From: Vibrio owensii CAIM 1854 = LMG 25443
Lineage (GTDB): Bacteria > Pseudomonadota > Gammaproteobacteria > Enterobacterales > Vibrionaceae
NCBI RefSeq assembly: GCF_000817815.1
Contig: NZ_JPRD01000020.1
Span: forward strand, 124,001 to 188,000
Direction: 5' to 3'
Length of the DNA: 64,000 nucleotides
The position numbers were made by a program, and so were the translations under genes. Under the pieces are notes generated by a model. The model saw nothing but the letters and a program-made list of their open reading frames with translations. It did no database searches and was not told the origin of the DNA. Positions 54,767 to 62,884 of the stretch are shown here, piece after piece. How positions within the stretch are numbered: the first letter of the stretch is position 1; each line of letters opens with the position of its first letter.

Positions 54767-55477
54767 CTAGGCGTACTTGCCAATGATGCGGAGCAAGTCT
54801 GCCACTTGATGTGCCACATAATCGGGCTGGGCGTTCCAGTGCTCTGGTTGAGCGCCGCTGTACGCTGCTGCTACGGCAATCACTTTGCAGCTGCCACCTA
54901 AGTGATGCTCGATATTACGAGCAAACTGCGTGTCTGCCTCGTGGTCACCAATGTACATCAGCAGTTGTTTATCGGAGTGTCCAAAGATGGACTCAATGCA
55001 TTTAATGCCACCAAAAGGGTCCGGTTTTTGATGCCCATTAGATACATCATCGTAGCCCACGACGGCTTTAAACGGTGCATTGATTTGGTTGGTGCTGAGT
55101 ACGTTACGAATGTTGGATTGCGAGTTCTGAGAGCAGACTCCGTGTGGCAGGTGTTCGAACGCATTCACCACATCAGCAATGCCACTGAACAGATTCACTG
55201 GTGTTTGGTTTTGCTCTTGGTGCTCAGCCCACATGGTGCCCGCGACGATCATCTCATCATGGGACAGACCATAGTAGTTTACGTACAGATCTTGCCAGTT
55301 TTTCGCCGCGTGATTGGCATGATGGTAATCTGCTTCACTGCGTAGGTATTTCGGTAAGTTATCCCCGGTCAGGTGCGGTGCTATAACGGACAATATCGCT
55401 TTGGTGATGTCGATATTTTTCGGAACAGAATTTACTAGGGTGCCATCGTAATCCCACAATACGGCGTCTAACTTCAT
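54767..55477 (-). CDS. HAD-superfamily hydrolase (phosphoglycolate-phosphatase-like)
   Basis: 236 residues. Motif I WDYDGTLVNS (nucleophile Asp9 region), motif II CSQNS after a helical C1 cap (about 15-85), Lys in HQKPDP (motif III) and motif IV YIGDHEADTQFA. Subfamily IA, like phosphoglycolate phosphatases and beta-phosphoglucomutases; the substrate is unknown. AAGG seven bases before the ATG. No neighbour suggests a pathway. Confidence 0.87.
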   Translation of the reverse strand: MKLDAVLWDYDGTLVNSVPKNIDITKAILSVIAPHLTGDNLPKYLRSEADYHHANHAAKNWQDLYVNYYGLSHDEMIVAGTMWAEHQEQNQTPVNLFSGIADVVNAFEHLPHGVCSQNSQSNIRNVLSTNQINAPFKAVVGYDDVSNGHQKPDPFGGIKCIESIFGHSDKQLLMYIGDHEADTQFARNIEHHLGGSCKVIAVAAAYSGAQPEHWNAQPDYVAHQVADLLRIIGKYA

Positions 55478-55621
55478 GCAAAACCTTTTGATATAGCGAA
55501 GGGTGAGTGGCTTTAAATCTTGCCAGTCTTAATGGGGAGATAATCAGATCTTGCTCATGTTTTCATAAGCTTGCTTTGAATCGCTCGGAAGAGAGGGAAG
55601 AGAGAACAAGCGAGAGAATAA

Positions 55622-55655
55622 CAAAAAGCCAGCAAGGTGGTGGTTGCTGGCTTTC
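55622..55655 (-). terminator. Intrinsic terminator of the ABM monooxygenase gene
   Basis: On the minus strand AAAGCCAGCAA, loop, TTGCTGGCTTTTTGTT, 26 bases after the stop. Confidence 0.9.
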
Positions 55656-55681
55656 TAGTGTGTGCTGCGTTGTACAAAGCG

Positions 55682-55972
55682 TTAAGCGATGTGCGACATC
55701 TCGTTTAGAGTGAAGGTGTCTACCGCGCCTTCAGTTGCTTTCATGTATTGCGCTAGGTGCTCGTTGTCCATGTGCGTGCGCCATAGTTCGCGTGATTCCC
55801 AGTTTTCGTAGAAAGTGAAATGCGCTGGGTTTTCGTTATCTTGGTGAAGGTCGTAGTTGATGCAACCTTCTTCGGCACGAGTGACATCAATCAGTTTAAG
55901 TAGCTCGGCTTTTACCAATTCTACTTGGTCTGCTTTGGCGATGATGTTAGCGACGATAGTCAATTTAGCCAT
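55682..55972 (-). CDS. ABM-domain putative quinol monooxygenase (YgiN/LsrG-like)
   Basis: 96 residues. Dimeric ferredoxin-like ABM fold: ANIIAKADQVELVKAELLKLIDVTRAEEGCINYDLHQDNENPAHFTFYENWESRELWRTHMDNEHL. The EEGCINYDLHQ and ENW motifs are typical. Members oxidise quinols or act as isomerases of small compounds such as phospho-AI-2 (LsrG); without lsr genes nearby the latter is not supported. GAGGA precedes the ATG. Monocistronic with its own terminator. Confidence 0.88.
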   Translation of the reverse strand: MAKLTIVANIIAKADQVELVKAELLKLIDVTRAEEGCINYDLHQDNENPAHFTFYENWESRELWRTHMDNEHLAQYMKATEGAVDTFTLNEMSHIA

Positions 55973-56115
55973 GATGGAAATCCTCTGTTGATCGTGATGT
56001 ATCGTGTTGACGAGGTAAAGATTAGTCGCGAATCACCAAATGATAAACAGCACAATGATTGATTTATTATCAAATATAAATTGATAATCGAACTTCAATC
56101 TTGTGCTAGCTGTGT

Positions 56116-56652
56116 TTAAAAACTGGCCCCCGGCTGTTGTAAGAATTCCACTTCTTCTACGGTGCTATCACGGCCTAAAATCGCATTGCGGTGTGGGTAG
56201 CGACCAAAGCGATCAATGATCACTTTATGCTTTAGTTCGAACTCGTAGTTCGATTCTCGCCCTAGTGCTTTGAACAGCTTCTCTGCCTCTTCATGAATTC
56301 GCATAGATTCACTGTGCATAAATGGCATGTACAAAAAGCTGCGTTCAACGTCCGTCAATTCTTGGTCTAAGCCTAGACGAATTGCCTCTTGTGCCAAGGC
56401 AAGCGCGAGAGCATCTTGAGCGAACGCTTTTGGCGTATTGCGGTAAACGTTGCGAGAGAATTGGTCGAGCACGATGATCTCTGCCAGACGGCCTTGCGCT
56501 GTGTCTCGCCAGCCAAACAATTCAGATTGAGCGGCTTGTTCTAATGTGGTGAGAAAGCGGGTTTCGATTTGTTTATCGACGTCGGCATTACTCACAAACC
56601 AGTCTTTTGGTTCCAGTTCTTCAAACCAGAAAGTCAGGATATCTTGGTACAT
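56116..56652 (-). CDS. DUF924 family protein
   Basis: 178 residues from the ATG at 56652 (GGGAAG site). The longer open frame starting at 56802 lies inside the upstream peptidase gene. DUF924 motifs: ILTFWFEELEPKDWFVSNADVDKQIETRF, IIVLDQFSRNVYRNTPKAFAQDALAL, FLYMPFMHSESMRIHEEAEKLF, RFGRYPHRNAILGRDST. All-helical TPR-like protein of unknown function. A terminator between it and the upstream peptidase gene suggests separate transcription or readthrough control. Confidence 0.92.
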   Translation of the reverse strand: MYQDILTFWFEELEPKDWFVSNADVDKQIETRFLTTLEQAAQSELFGWRDTAQGRLAEIIVLDQFSRNVYRNTPKAFAQDALALALAQEAIRLGLDQELTDVERSFLYMPFMHSESMRIHEEAEKLFKALGRESNYEFELKHKVIIDRFGRYPHRNAILGRDSTVEEVEFLQQPGASF

Positions 56653-56667
56653 GGTTGCTTCCCTGAT

Positions 56668-56702
56668 AGAAAAAGAGCTAGGAGTATAACCCCCTAGCTC
56701 TT
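56668..56702 (-). terminator. Intrinsic terminator after the M3 peptidase gene
   Basis: On the minus strand GAGCTAGG (with CCC) / CCTAGCTC and a T5 tail. It lies between the peptidase stop (56711) and the DUF924 start (56652), right before the DUF924 ribosome site. Confidence 0.8.
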
Positions 56703-56710
56703 GGTTTGGC

Positions 56711-58558
56711 TTATCGACCGTAAGTCTCTTCGATGTAGCGCTCAAACTGCTCACACATCTGCTCGTCTGAGACCGTATTGCTCGCAAGCTCTTTGCTGCC
56801 ATCCACTACTTTGATGCCAGCATTTAAAGAAGCTACCGAAGCACGTTCACGAGTTTGCAGCGAAGCAATTTTCTTTTGCTGAACTTCCCATGCTTGTTCT
56901 GGCGATAGGTTACACACGTCTGCCAGATACTTAGCGTTAAAGCCCTCACCCGTTAGACTAACGATAGTCTCGTTGTGCGATAGGTGATTACCCGCATGCC
57001 AGTAATGTTTCGCCAGTAGCGGACCAATCTCTGGGTTGTCAGTCAGGTAGCCAAACTTGTCGAGGAAGTAAGCTCGGGTCTGGTAAACCGCCATGTGTGC
57101 TAGCAAGTAACCGTGGTAGGCACACGCTGCTTCATCAGACAGAAGGTGTGGAATTGCCATCAATGGGCGTGGGCTGCATTCCAAACCAAGAATTTGCTTT
57201 TCACAATCGCGTGCCAGTTTAGTGATGCGCTCTGGCGTCAGTTCTTCATCGCTTAATTGGTAAAGTGCACGTTCAAAATACGGCACGACCAAAATGCTGC
57301 GCTCTTCGTATGCTTTGAATGGCTGACGGCTGTTGATCATCGCTTGAATGATCTCATCCGGTACTGGGTTACCTTCTGCGTCCAACGCGTATTGTTTGAG
57401 CCAATCGGCATCGGTCAGCAGGCTGTCACAGAACATGGATTGTGTTTCTGCGTATGCCATGGAAGTTGGTGCAAACTCTTGAGAGAAACACGGCGCGTTC
57501 ATCTTCACGTTAGCGAAGTGCGCAGCGTGACCACCTTCGTGGAACAGAGTATTGATGCCATCGTAGCCGCTGCCAACTTGGTCTGGCTTCGCGTTACTGG
57601 TGAAGTTCACCTGCGCGGCAACCCATTCGCCTTGGTTGTAGAACGATGGGATAGGACCATGACAGAAACCGTTCGGGTATTTGCCCTTGCGATCAAGCAG
57701 GTCTAGCGTCAGCTCTGCGCCTGAGTATTCGATGTTAAGACGACCGAACGATTCCACCCAGCGACGTAGCGACTTTGAGAACGGTACGTACGGGTCTAAG
57801 TCACGCATGACATCACCCGCGAACGAGTAAACAAAGTTGTAGCCAGTCAGTGCGCTTTGACCTTTTTGCTCTGCAAGGTTTGCCAAGCTGCTTAGGTGGG
57901 CATCACGCGTGCGTTGTTCAAAGTCATCCAAGATGCTGAACAGTTGCTCTGAGCTCATCTTTTCTGTCTTCATCACTGAGTAGTCAAAGAAGGTTTCGTA
58001 GCCCAAAGAACGTGCGAATTGGTTACGCAGTTTGATCAGCTCAATAAAGCCGTTTTGCAGCAACCATTGCTCAAGGTCGAGCAGCGTTTGGTGCGCAGAT
58101 TGACGCACTTCTTCGTGATTGTTGGCACGAATGGTCGAAGACAATACTGGCAAAGAGCCCTCGGTTTGTTCACCGTTTTCATTGGTAAACGTCAGAACGT
58201 GGTTTTGCTTTTTCTCGAACAACTCGGCTTCAAATGCAATCAGAGCATTCTTTTGTGCTTGAGCTTGCTCGCCTTCAATCGCATGCGATTCAAACGTTGC
58301 TAACCAGCCTTGCAGACCAATTTGCGTTTGTTGCTTCTCTTGTGGATCAGCGATTGTTTCAGTCGCTTCAAGTTGTGCTTTGATAGCTGAGATTTGCTCG
58401 GCGTTGCTTAAGAAATTGGTCCAAGCGGTTTGTGCTTTTGTCGAACCATCGTGGTCGTCGCTGATGCCCATGTACGTCTCCCAAAAGAAATCTTCTTTGG
58501 TGCGATGGATAGCGAGGTAACGTTGGTTGAGATCGTTTAGGTATTCCGTTGCAGTCAT
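56711..58558 (-). CDS. M3-family zinc metallopeptidase (oligoendopeptidase-like)
   Basis: 615 residues. The zinc motif is HEGGH (340-344) with the third ligand in the EFAPTSMAYAETQ helix about 25-30 residues later; the region preceding it (VNFTSNAKPDQVGSGYDGINTLFHEGGHAAH) fits the PepF/oligopeptidase branch. The C-terminal HYWHAGNHLSHNETIVSLTGEGFNAKYLADVCNLS is also typical. No signal peptide, so a cytoplasmic enzyme that degrades short peptides. AAGGATC precedes the ATG. Divergent from a small lipoprotein gene. Confidence 0.92.
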   Translation of the reverse strand: MTATEYLNDLNQRYLAIHRTKEDFFWETYMGISDDHDGSTKAQTAWTNFLSNAEQISAIKAQLEATETIADPQEKQQTQIGLQGWLATFESHAIEGEQAQAQKNALIAFEAELFEKKQNHVLTFTNENGEQTEGSLPVLSSTIRANNHEEVRQSAHQTLLDLEQWLLQNGFIELIKLRNQFARSLGYETFFDYSVMKTEKMSSEQLFSILDDFEQRTRDAHLSSLANLAEQKGQSALTGYNFVYSFAGDVMRDLDPYVPFSKSLRRWVESFGRLNIEYSGAELTLDLLDRKGKYPNGFCHGPIPSFYNQGEWVAAQVNFTSNAKPDQVGSGYDGINTLFHEGGHAAHFANVKMNAPCFSQEFAPTSMAYAETQSMFCDSLLTDADWLKQYALDAEGNPVPDEIIQAMINSRQPFKAYEERSILVVPYFERALYQLSDEELTPERITKLARDCEKQILGLECSPRPLMAIPHLLSDEAACAYHGYLLAHMAVYQTRAYFLDKFGYLTDNPEIGPLLAKHYWHAGNHLSHNETIVSLTGEGFNAKYLADVCNLSPEQAWEVQQKKIASLQTRERASVASLNAGIKVVDGSKELASNTVSDEQMCEQFERYIEETYGR

Positions 58559-58800
58559 TTTGATCCTTCAAATGTTTGCTTTATTGAGGTTTTTATCGTC
58601 ATTGATTATGGCACGCATGAGCAGCAGAAAGGAATGCGAAATCCATTTGTCATGTTTATGGCTTGTAAACAGGAATTTACCGCACTTTTTACATGTGCAG
58701 ACGTCAGTCACAAAATTTTTCCGTTTTTGATTAGTAATGGCCGTTCTCTATTTATAAAATCCGGTCTTTCGCAGTGGTGCTGAAAGTAAGGAAAACAATA

Positions 58801-59172
58801 ATGAAAACAAGAATCGCAGCTCTAATAATGGGGCTAACCTTGGTGGGGTGTTCAGCGACAACACCAACCAATGACCAAGTTTTTAATATCGAGGAAAACT
58901 GCGCCGTCATTATGAGTGAAGGAGTGACGCCAGAAGAACGTTGGAGCGCCTACAACAAGCTTATTGAAAGTTATGGTGACCATTATGTATCTGATAAGAA
59001 CTGCTTGGAATTGGCTCGATGGAACTCATTTCGTCAAAAACTGATTCGCGATGAGAGTCATCAATTACTCAAAGAATTTATCGAAGTGAGTGACTGGGGC
59101 TGCGCAAATGGCAATTACCTTGAAGAGATGTACTTATTTGTGAAGGAAACACAAGCGAGCAAATCAGAGTAA
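58801..59172 (+). CDS. Small putative lipoprotein
   Basis: 123 residues from the ATG at 58801 with AAGGAAAAC upstream; the nine-codon extension to 58774 has none. Lipobox LVGC (Cys17 or so). The mature part is helical and contains three further cysteines (ENCAVIM, KNCLELA, WGCANG). Not recognised. Located between the divergent peptidase gene and a convergent zinc-ribbon microprotein gene. Confidence 0.75.
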   Translation: MKTRIAALIMGLTLVGCSATTPTNDQVFNIEENCAVIMSEGVTPEERWSAYNKLIESYGDHYVSDKNCLELARWNSFRQKLIRDESHQLLKEFIEVSDWGCANGNYLEEMYLFVKETQASKSE

Positions 59173-59182
59173 GACCTGCGCC

Positions 59183-59317
59183 TTACTCGTCTTCATCCGA
59201 TTCTTGGTGCTGATTGATCTCTTTACCACACCCTAAACATTGGTTCGAGAGGTCTGTTGGCATCATGATGATCAAACCACAATGAGGGCATAAATCGCCT
59301 TGGTCGTATAGTCGCAT
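59183..59317 (-). CDS. 44-residue zinc-ribbon microprotein
   Basis: A short gene too small for usual ORF cut-offs. ATG at 59317, stop TAA at 59183-59185, encoding MRLYDQGDLCPHCG, a hydrophobic middle, NQCLGCGKE and an acidic tail ending DEDE. The two CxxC pairs (CPHC and CLGC) spaced by 14 residues form a zinc knuckle. AAGGTGA lies six bases before the ATG. It is convergent with the lipoprotein gene and divergent from the amidohydrolase gene. Function unknown; short CxxC/CxxC proteins often bind zinc in transcription or translation contexts. Confidence 0.75.
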   Translation of the reverse strand: MRLYDQGDLCPHCGLIIMMPTDLSNQCLGCGKEINQHQESDEDE

Positions 59318-59447
59318 TGTTCACCTTCTTGTTATACAGTCTATTATTCTGTAATTTTAAACCAACCCCACAGAAATTACGACATCAACAGCAAACTAAA
59401 CCAATTTGCATATACTCAATGTGTTAGCGAATACAACGGTAGGTGTC

Positions 59448-61136
59448 ATGTTAACTCCTCATAGACTGATTCTTGGTGCTGCGTTGCTGCCTGTATTTAG
59501 CGCGTGGGCGAATGCTGCTGAGCAAACCGCAGACGTGGTGTACATCAACGCTGGTATTTATGGTCACCCAAAAGCAGACGCTGTTGCCGTGCATGATGGA
59601 CGGATTGCTTTTGTTGGTGATAAAGCCAAGGCACAAATGTGGGTTGGTGAGGGCACTGAAGTGGTGGATTTGACTGATACCTACTTGTTGCCAGGTTTTG
59701 TCGATAACCACAATCATGTGTTTGAGGCGGCTTCCGAAGCAGGCGGTACGTGCTTGTTGCAAGCTGGCACCTTGTTGGATGAGCAAATCCCACAACTGCA
59801 AGGCTGTAAAGAGTTTGTCCAAGATGGCGAATGGTTGATGGGGTACGGTTTTACGCTTGATGCGACCTTGTCAGAAGAAAACCAGCGCACGCCTTTAGAA
59901 GTGATCGATGAGGTATTTCCTGAGACGCCGGTGGTGTTAATGGAGCAAACCTCTCACTCGATGTGGGTTAACTCGGTTGCGCTGAAAGCGGCGAACATTG
60001 ATAAAAGCACGCTCGATCCGCAAGGTGGTCGTATTCTCAAAGATCCGGATACCGGTGAGTTGAATGGCATCTTGCTCGATAACGCGGGTGATTTAGTGAT
60101 GGAACTGGCTTGGAACAGCATGAGTGCGCAGTTTGCGGTTAGCTACCAAGGTTTGTTGACTGGATTAGAAGAAGCCGCGCTCTACGGCATTACCACAATT
60201 GGTGATGGGCGAATGTACTGGAAGCGAGGTTGGTATGAAGTATGGAAGGAGAGTGAAAAACGAGGTGATCTGACCGCTCGTGTCTCTTTGCGACCATGGA
60301 TCTATCCGACTGACAGCATGGACTCTCAGCTGTCGTATTTGAAAGGCATTCAGTCCGACGATACTTCTCGCTTGCTGCTGGTGAACCAAGTCAAAATGTA
60401 CAGTGATGGCATCTTCATCAATGGTACTGCCAAAACCCTTACGCCTTATCTTGATACTTACCTGCCTGATTCTCCTTATGGGCTGAATTACATTTCGCCA
60501 CAAGCGATGCCTGAATGGCTAAGCAAGCTCGATAAACTGGGTTATAGCGCTCATATTCATGCTATCGGTGACGGTGGTATTCGTGAATCACTCGATGCGA
60601 TTGAGAAGGTGCGCAGTCAGGGCAATCAGAGACGTTACACTTTGACGCATGTGGAATTGGTGAACAGCAAAGACGTGCCAAGGTTCGCCAAGTTAGGTGT
60701 CACGGCAGACTTTCAAGTTGGCTCCGATTATGTGGCTTATCATGATCACCAGTGGGCAGAAGCTTTCTTGGGTGCTAAGCGAACCAGAGCCTTGATGAAC
60801 CTGCGCGCGCTTTATAATGCCGAAGCTAACGTGACGTTAAGCAGCGATTGGAATGTGCATGATTTGAACCCATTGGTTGGTATCTCCAATAGTTTGGTAA
60901 TGGGTGAAACCGGATTGCCAAATGTCTCAGCTGCGATCGATGCCTACACAATTCATCCGGCTTACAGCTTGGGTTTAGAAAAGGAAATTGGCTCAATAGA
61001 TATCGGGAAATCGGCAGACTTTGCTGTATTGGATCAAGACATCACCCAACTGAAAGCGGAAGACATCGCCCAAGCTCGCGTCCTCATGACGGTGTTGAGA
61101 GGGGAAGTGGTCTACGAGCAATTGGATGACGAATAA
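59448..61136 (+). CDS. Exported YtcJ-type amidohydrolase
   Basis: 562 residues from the ATG at 59448, which has TAGGTG upstream and gives a normal signal peptide (MLTPHRLILGAALLPVFSAWANA). Metal-binding amidohydrolase: VDNHNHVFEA (His-x-His), then KMYSDGIF in the middle (often the lysine/Asp region), HIHAIGDGG, LTHVELV and SSDWNVHDLNPL at the C-terminus. The N-terminal DVVYINAGIYGHPKADAVAVHDGRIAFVG is the typical small beta-domain of the YtcJ group. Exported amidase/imidohydrolase of unknown substrate. Ends with no visible terminator before the next small gene. Confidence 0.9.
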   Translation: MLTPHRLILGAALLPVFSAWANAAEQTADVVYINAGIYGHPKADAVAVHDGRIAFVGDKAKAQMWVGEGTEVVDLTDTYLLPGFVDNHNHVFEAASEAGGTCLLQAGTLLDEQIPQLQGCKEFVQDGEWLMGYGFTLDATLSEENQRTPLEVIDEVFPETPVVLMEQTSHSMWVNSVALKAANIDKSTLDPQGGRILKDPDTGELNGILLDNAGDLVMELAWNSMSAQFAVSYQGLLTGLEEAALYGITTIGDGRMYWKRGWYEVWKESEKRGDLTARVSLRPWIYPTDSMDSQLSYLKGIQSDDTSRLLLVNQVKMYSDGIFINGTAKTLTPYLDTYLPDSPYGLNYISPQAMPEWLSKLDKLGYSAHIHAIGDGGIRESLDAIEKVRSQGNQRRYTLTHVELVNSKDVPRFAKLGVTADFQVGSDYVAYHDHQWAEAFLGAKRTRALMNLRALYNAEANVTLSSDWNVHDLNPLVGISNSLVMGETGLPNVSAAIDAYTIHPAYSLGLEKEIGSIDIGKSADFAVLDQDITQLKAEDIAQARVLMTVLRGEVVYEQLDDE

Positions 61137-61194
61137 GCCGAGCGATGACTCACTCGGCTGAAAGGTTGTTGTGTTTTAGAAGCGTATTTAGAGA

Positions 61195-61368
61195 CTATTG
61201 CTCAGGGTATTCGCCCATACCTTGCGTTTGCCCTTCTGCTTTCCAATGCTCGCCTGGATCAAAGGCTTCATCGCATAGATCAACGGTGTAGCCCATTTCG
61301 GTAATTTCTTTCAGGGTGAGGTTGTCAGCAATTTTGGCAATGTCGCCCGCCTTGTTCCGCAGTTCCAT
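61195..61368 (-). CDS. Small conserved-looking protein
   Basis: 57 residues from the ATG at 61368 with GGAGGG seven bases upstream. The chain begins MELRNKAGDIAKIADNLTL and is acidic, with one cysteine (DLCDEAFD) and a GEHWKAEGQTQGMGEYPEQ tail. No family recognised; the good ribosome site and codon use suggest a real gene. Convergent with the amidohydrolase and divergent from cdaR. Confidence 0.6.
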   Translation of the reverse strand: MELRNKAGDIAKIADNLTLKEITEMGYTVDLCDEAFDPGEHWKAEGQTQGMGEYPEQ

Positions 61369-61605
61369 GGTTTCCCTCCGGTCACTGTTTGGTTGTCGGT
61401 TCAAGTCGCGCCAAGCATAAAAACTTGGGTGGCTCGGTTATAAGTATAAGCAGTGATGAAGGACTTTTTGGGTTAATAGCCATAATTTATTTAAGGTTAA
61501 TTGGTCGGTATAACACTTTAGCGTCGATACCAGTTCAATATCATGGCGATAGAAGACAAAGTGTGATTTATTGACGCCTCAATCGTGGAGATTTTAGGAA
61601 CGGAA

Positions 61606-62736
61606 ATGGTGATTCTCGACCACACACTCGCGCAGCAAATTGTCGATCGCACCATGTCGATCATTGGTCATAACATCAATGTGATGAACGCGGCAGGAAC
61701 CATTATTGGCAGCGGCGATGCTGAGCGTATTGGTCAAAAGCACGATGGTGCAGTGCTGGCGCTGAATCATGGTGACTCGTTAGAGTTGGATGAGCAAAGT
61801 TGCCAATCATTGCAAGGCGTGAAACCGGGCATCAATATGCTGCTGCACTTTAAAGGTGAAGTCGTTGGCGTGGTGGGTGTGACTGGTAACCCTGAACACA
61901 TCCGAGCGTTCGCTCAGTTAGTGAAGATGACAGCGGAACTGACGATTGAACAAGCTTCGCTGGTGGAGCAATTGCAATGGGGTCGGCGCCATCAAGAAGA
62001 GTTTGTCTCAGCATGGTTGAACCAACAACTTAGTGATTCTGAGCTGCACGACTGGGCGCAGCGCCTTTCCATCGATTTAGCCCCCCCCCGAGTTGCTGTC
62101 GTGATCGAGCTTAAAGCAGAGAATGCGCCTGTTAGTTTGAACAGCGTACGCAACCTAGTTGACGTGTTGTATCGCTCTGAAGATAAGCCGTTGGTGGCGA
62201 TCATGTCGATGAATGAAATTGTCGTTCTCAAGTCTTTACGTTCTTCTTCGAATAGCGACCAAAGTGTGCTCGATAGCATTCAGCGCCGCTTAACGACCAA
62301 TCAAATTGATGATGTCCGTCTCGCGATTGGGCAACGTTTTGATGGCGCACAACAGCTTCCTCTCTCCTACCAAAGTGCCAAGCAGGTGCTTGCTGTTGGT
62401 CGTCGCTCCCATCCAGAACAAACCATGCTGGGCTTTTCTGAATATCGCTTACCTGTGTTACTCGCTCCTTTAGCCGACTCTTGGCAAGGTGAACAACTCG
62501 CTCAAGCGATGGCTACTTTGGTTTCGGCAGACAAATCTGGACAGTTGGTAAAAACTTTAGAGGGGTATTTTCAATCCAATGGTAATGCCAATGATTGTGC
62601 TAAGGCTCTGTATATTCATAGAAATACCCTGAGGTATCGTCTGGATAGAATCAGTGAAGTGACGGGCATTTCGACGCAAGATTTTACGGGATTGACCGAG
62701 CTTTATATCGCAAGCCAGTTAAGAAAGCTAAATTAG
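61606..62736 (+). CDS. cdaR: Sugar diacid regulator CdaR
   Basis: 376 residues from the ATG at 61606, which has AGGAACGGAA upstream; a GTG at 61585 is less likely. N-terminal sugar-diacid recognition domain: DHTLAQQIVDRTMSIIGHNINVMNAAGTIIGSGDAERIGQKHDGA, the CdaR/SdaR hallmark. The GGDEF-like middle part is degenerate. C-terminal PucR-type helix-turn-helix: YFQSNGNANDCAKALYIHRNTLRYRLDRISEVTG. In E. coli CdaR activates glycerate/galactarate genes including glxK/garK; here the glycerate kinase gene follows directly, consistent with that role. A run of nine C (62081-62089) lies inside the coding sequence in frame. Confidence 0.93.
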   Translation: MVILDHTLAQQIVDRTMSIIGHNINVMNAAGTIIGSGDAERIGQKHDGAVLALNHGDSLELDEQSCQSLQGVKPGINMLLHFKGEVVGVVGVTGNPEHIRAFAQLVKMTAELTIEQASLVEQLQWGRRHQEEFVSAWLNQQLSDSELHDWAQRLSIDLAPPRVAVVIELKAENAPVSLNSVRNLVDVLYRSEDKPLVAIMSMNEIVVLKSLRSSSNSDQSVLDSIQRRLTTNQIDDVRLAIGQRFDGAQQLPLSYQSAKQVLAVGRRSHPEQTMLGFSEYRLPVLLAPLADSWQGEQLAQAMATLVSADKSGQLVKTLEGYFQSNGNANDCAKALYIHRNTLRYRLDRISEVTGISTQDFTGLTELYIASQLRKLN

Positions 62737-62884
62737 CTAATTGTGCAAATGAACAAAATAATTCAAGCATAGTCAGTATTATTTGGATGTTTGACTAAAG
62801 AATATGCCAAGTTTTTAAGTGAGAATGGCCACATTGATGACCTGCGACTTGTCGCTCGCAGCGTGCTGTTTTCAGGAGAATGAA

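Noticed and set aside
62081..62089. Possible frameshift at the C9 run in cdaR
   Set aside because: The frame is open through the run and the protein matches CdaR on both sides; it is reported only as a possible slippage tract.
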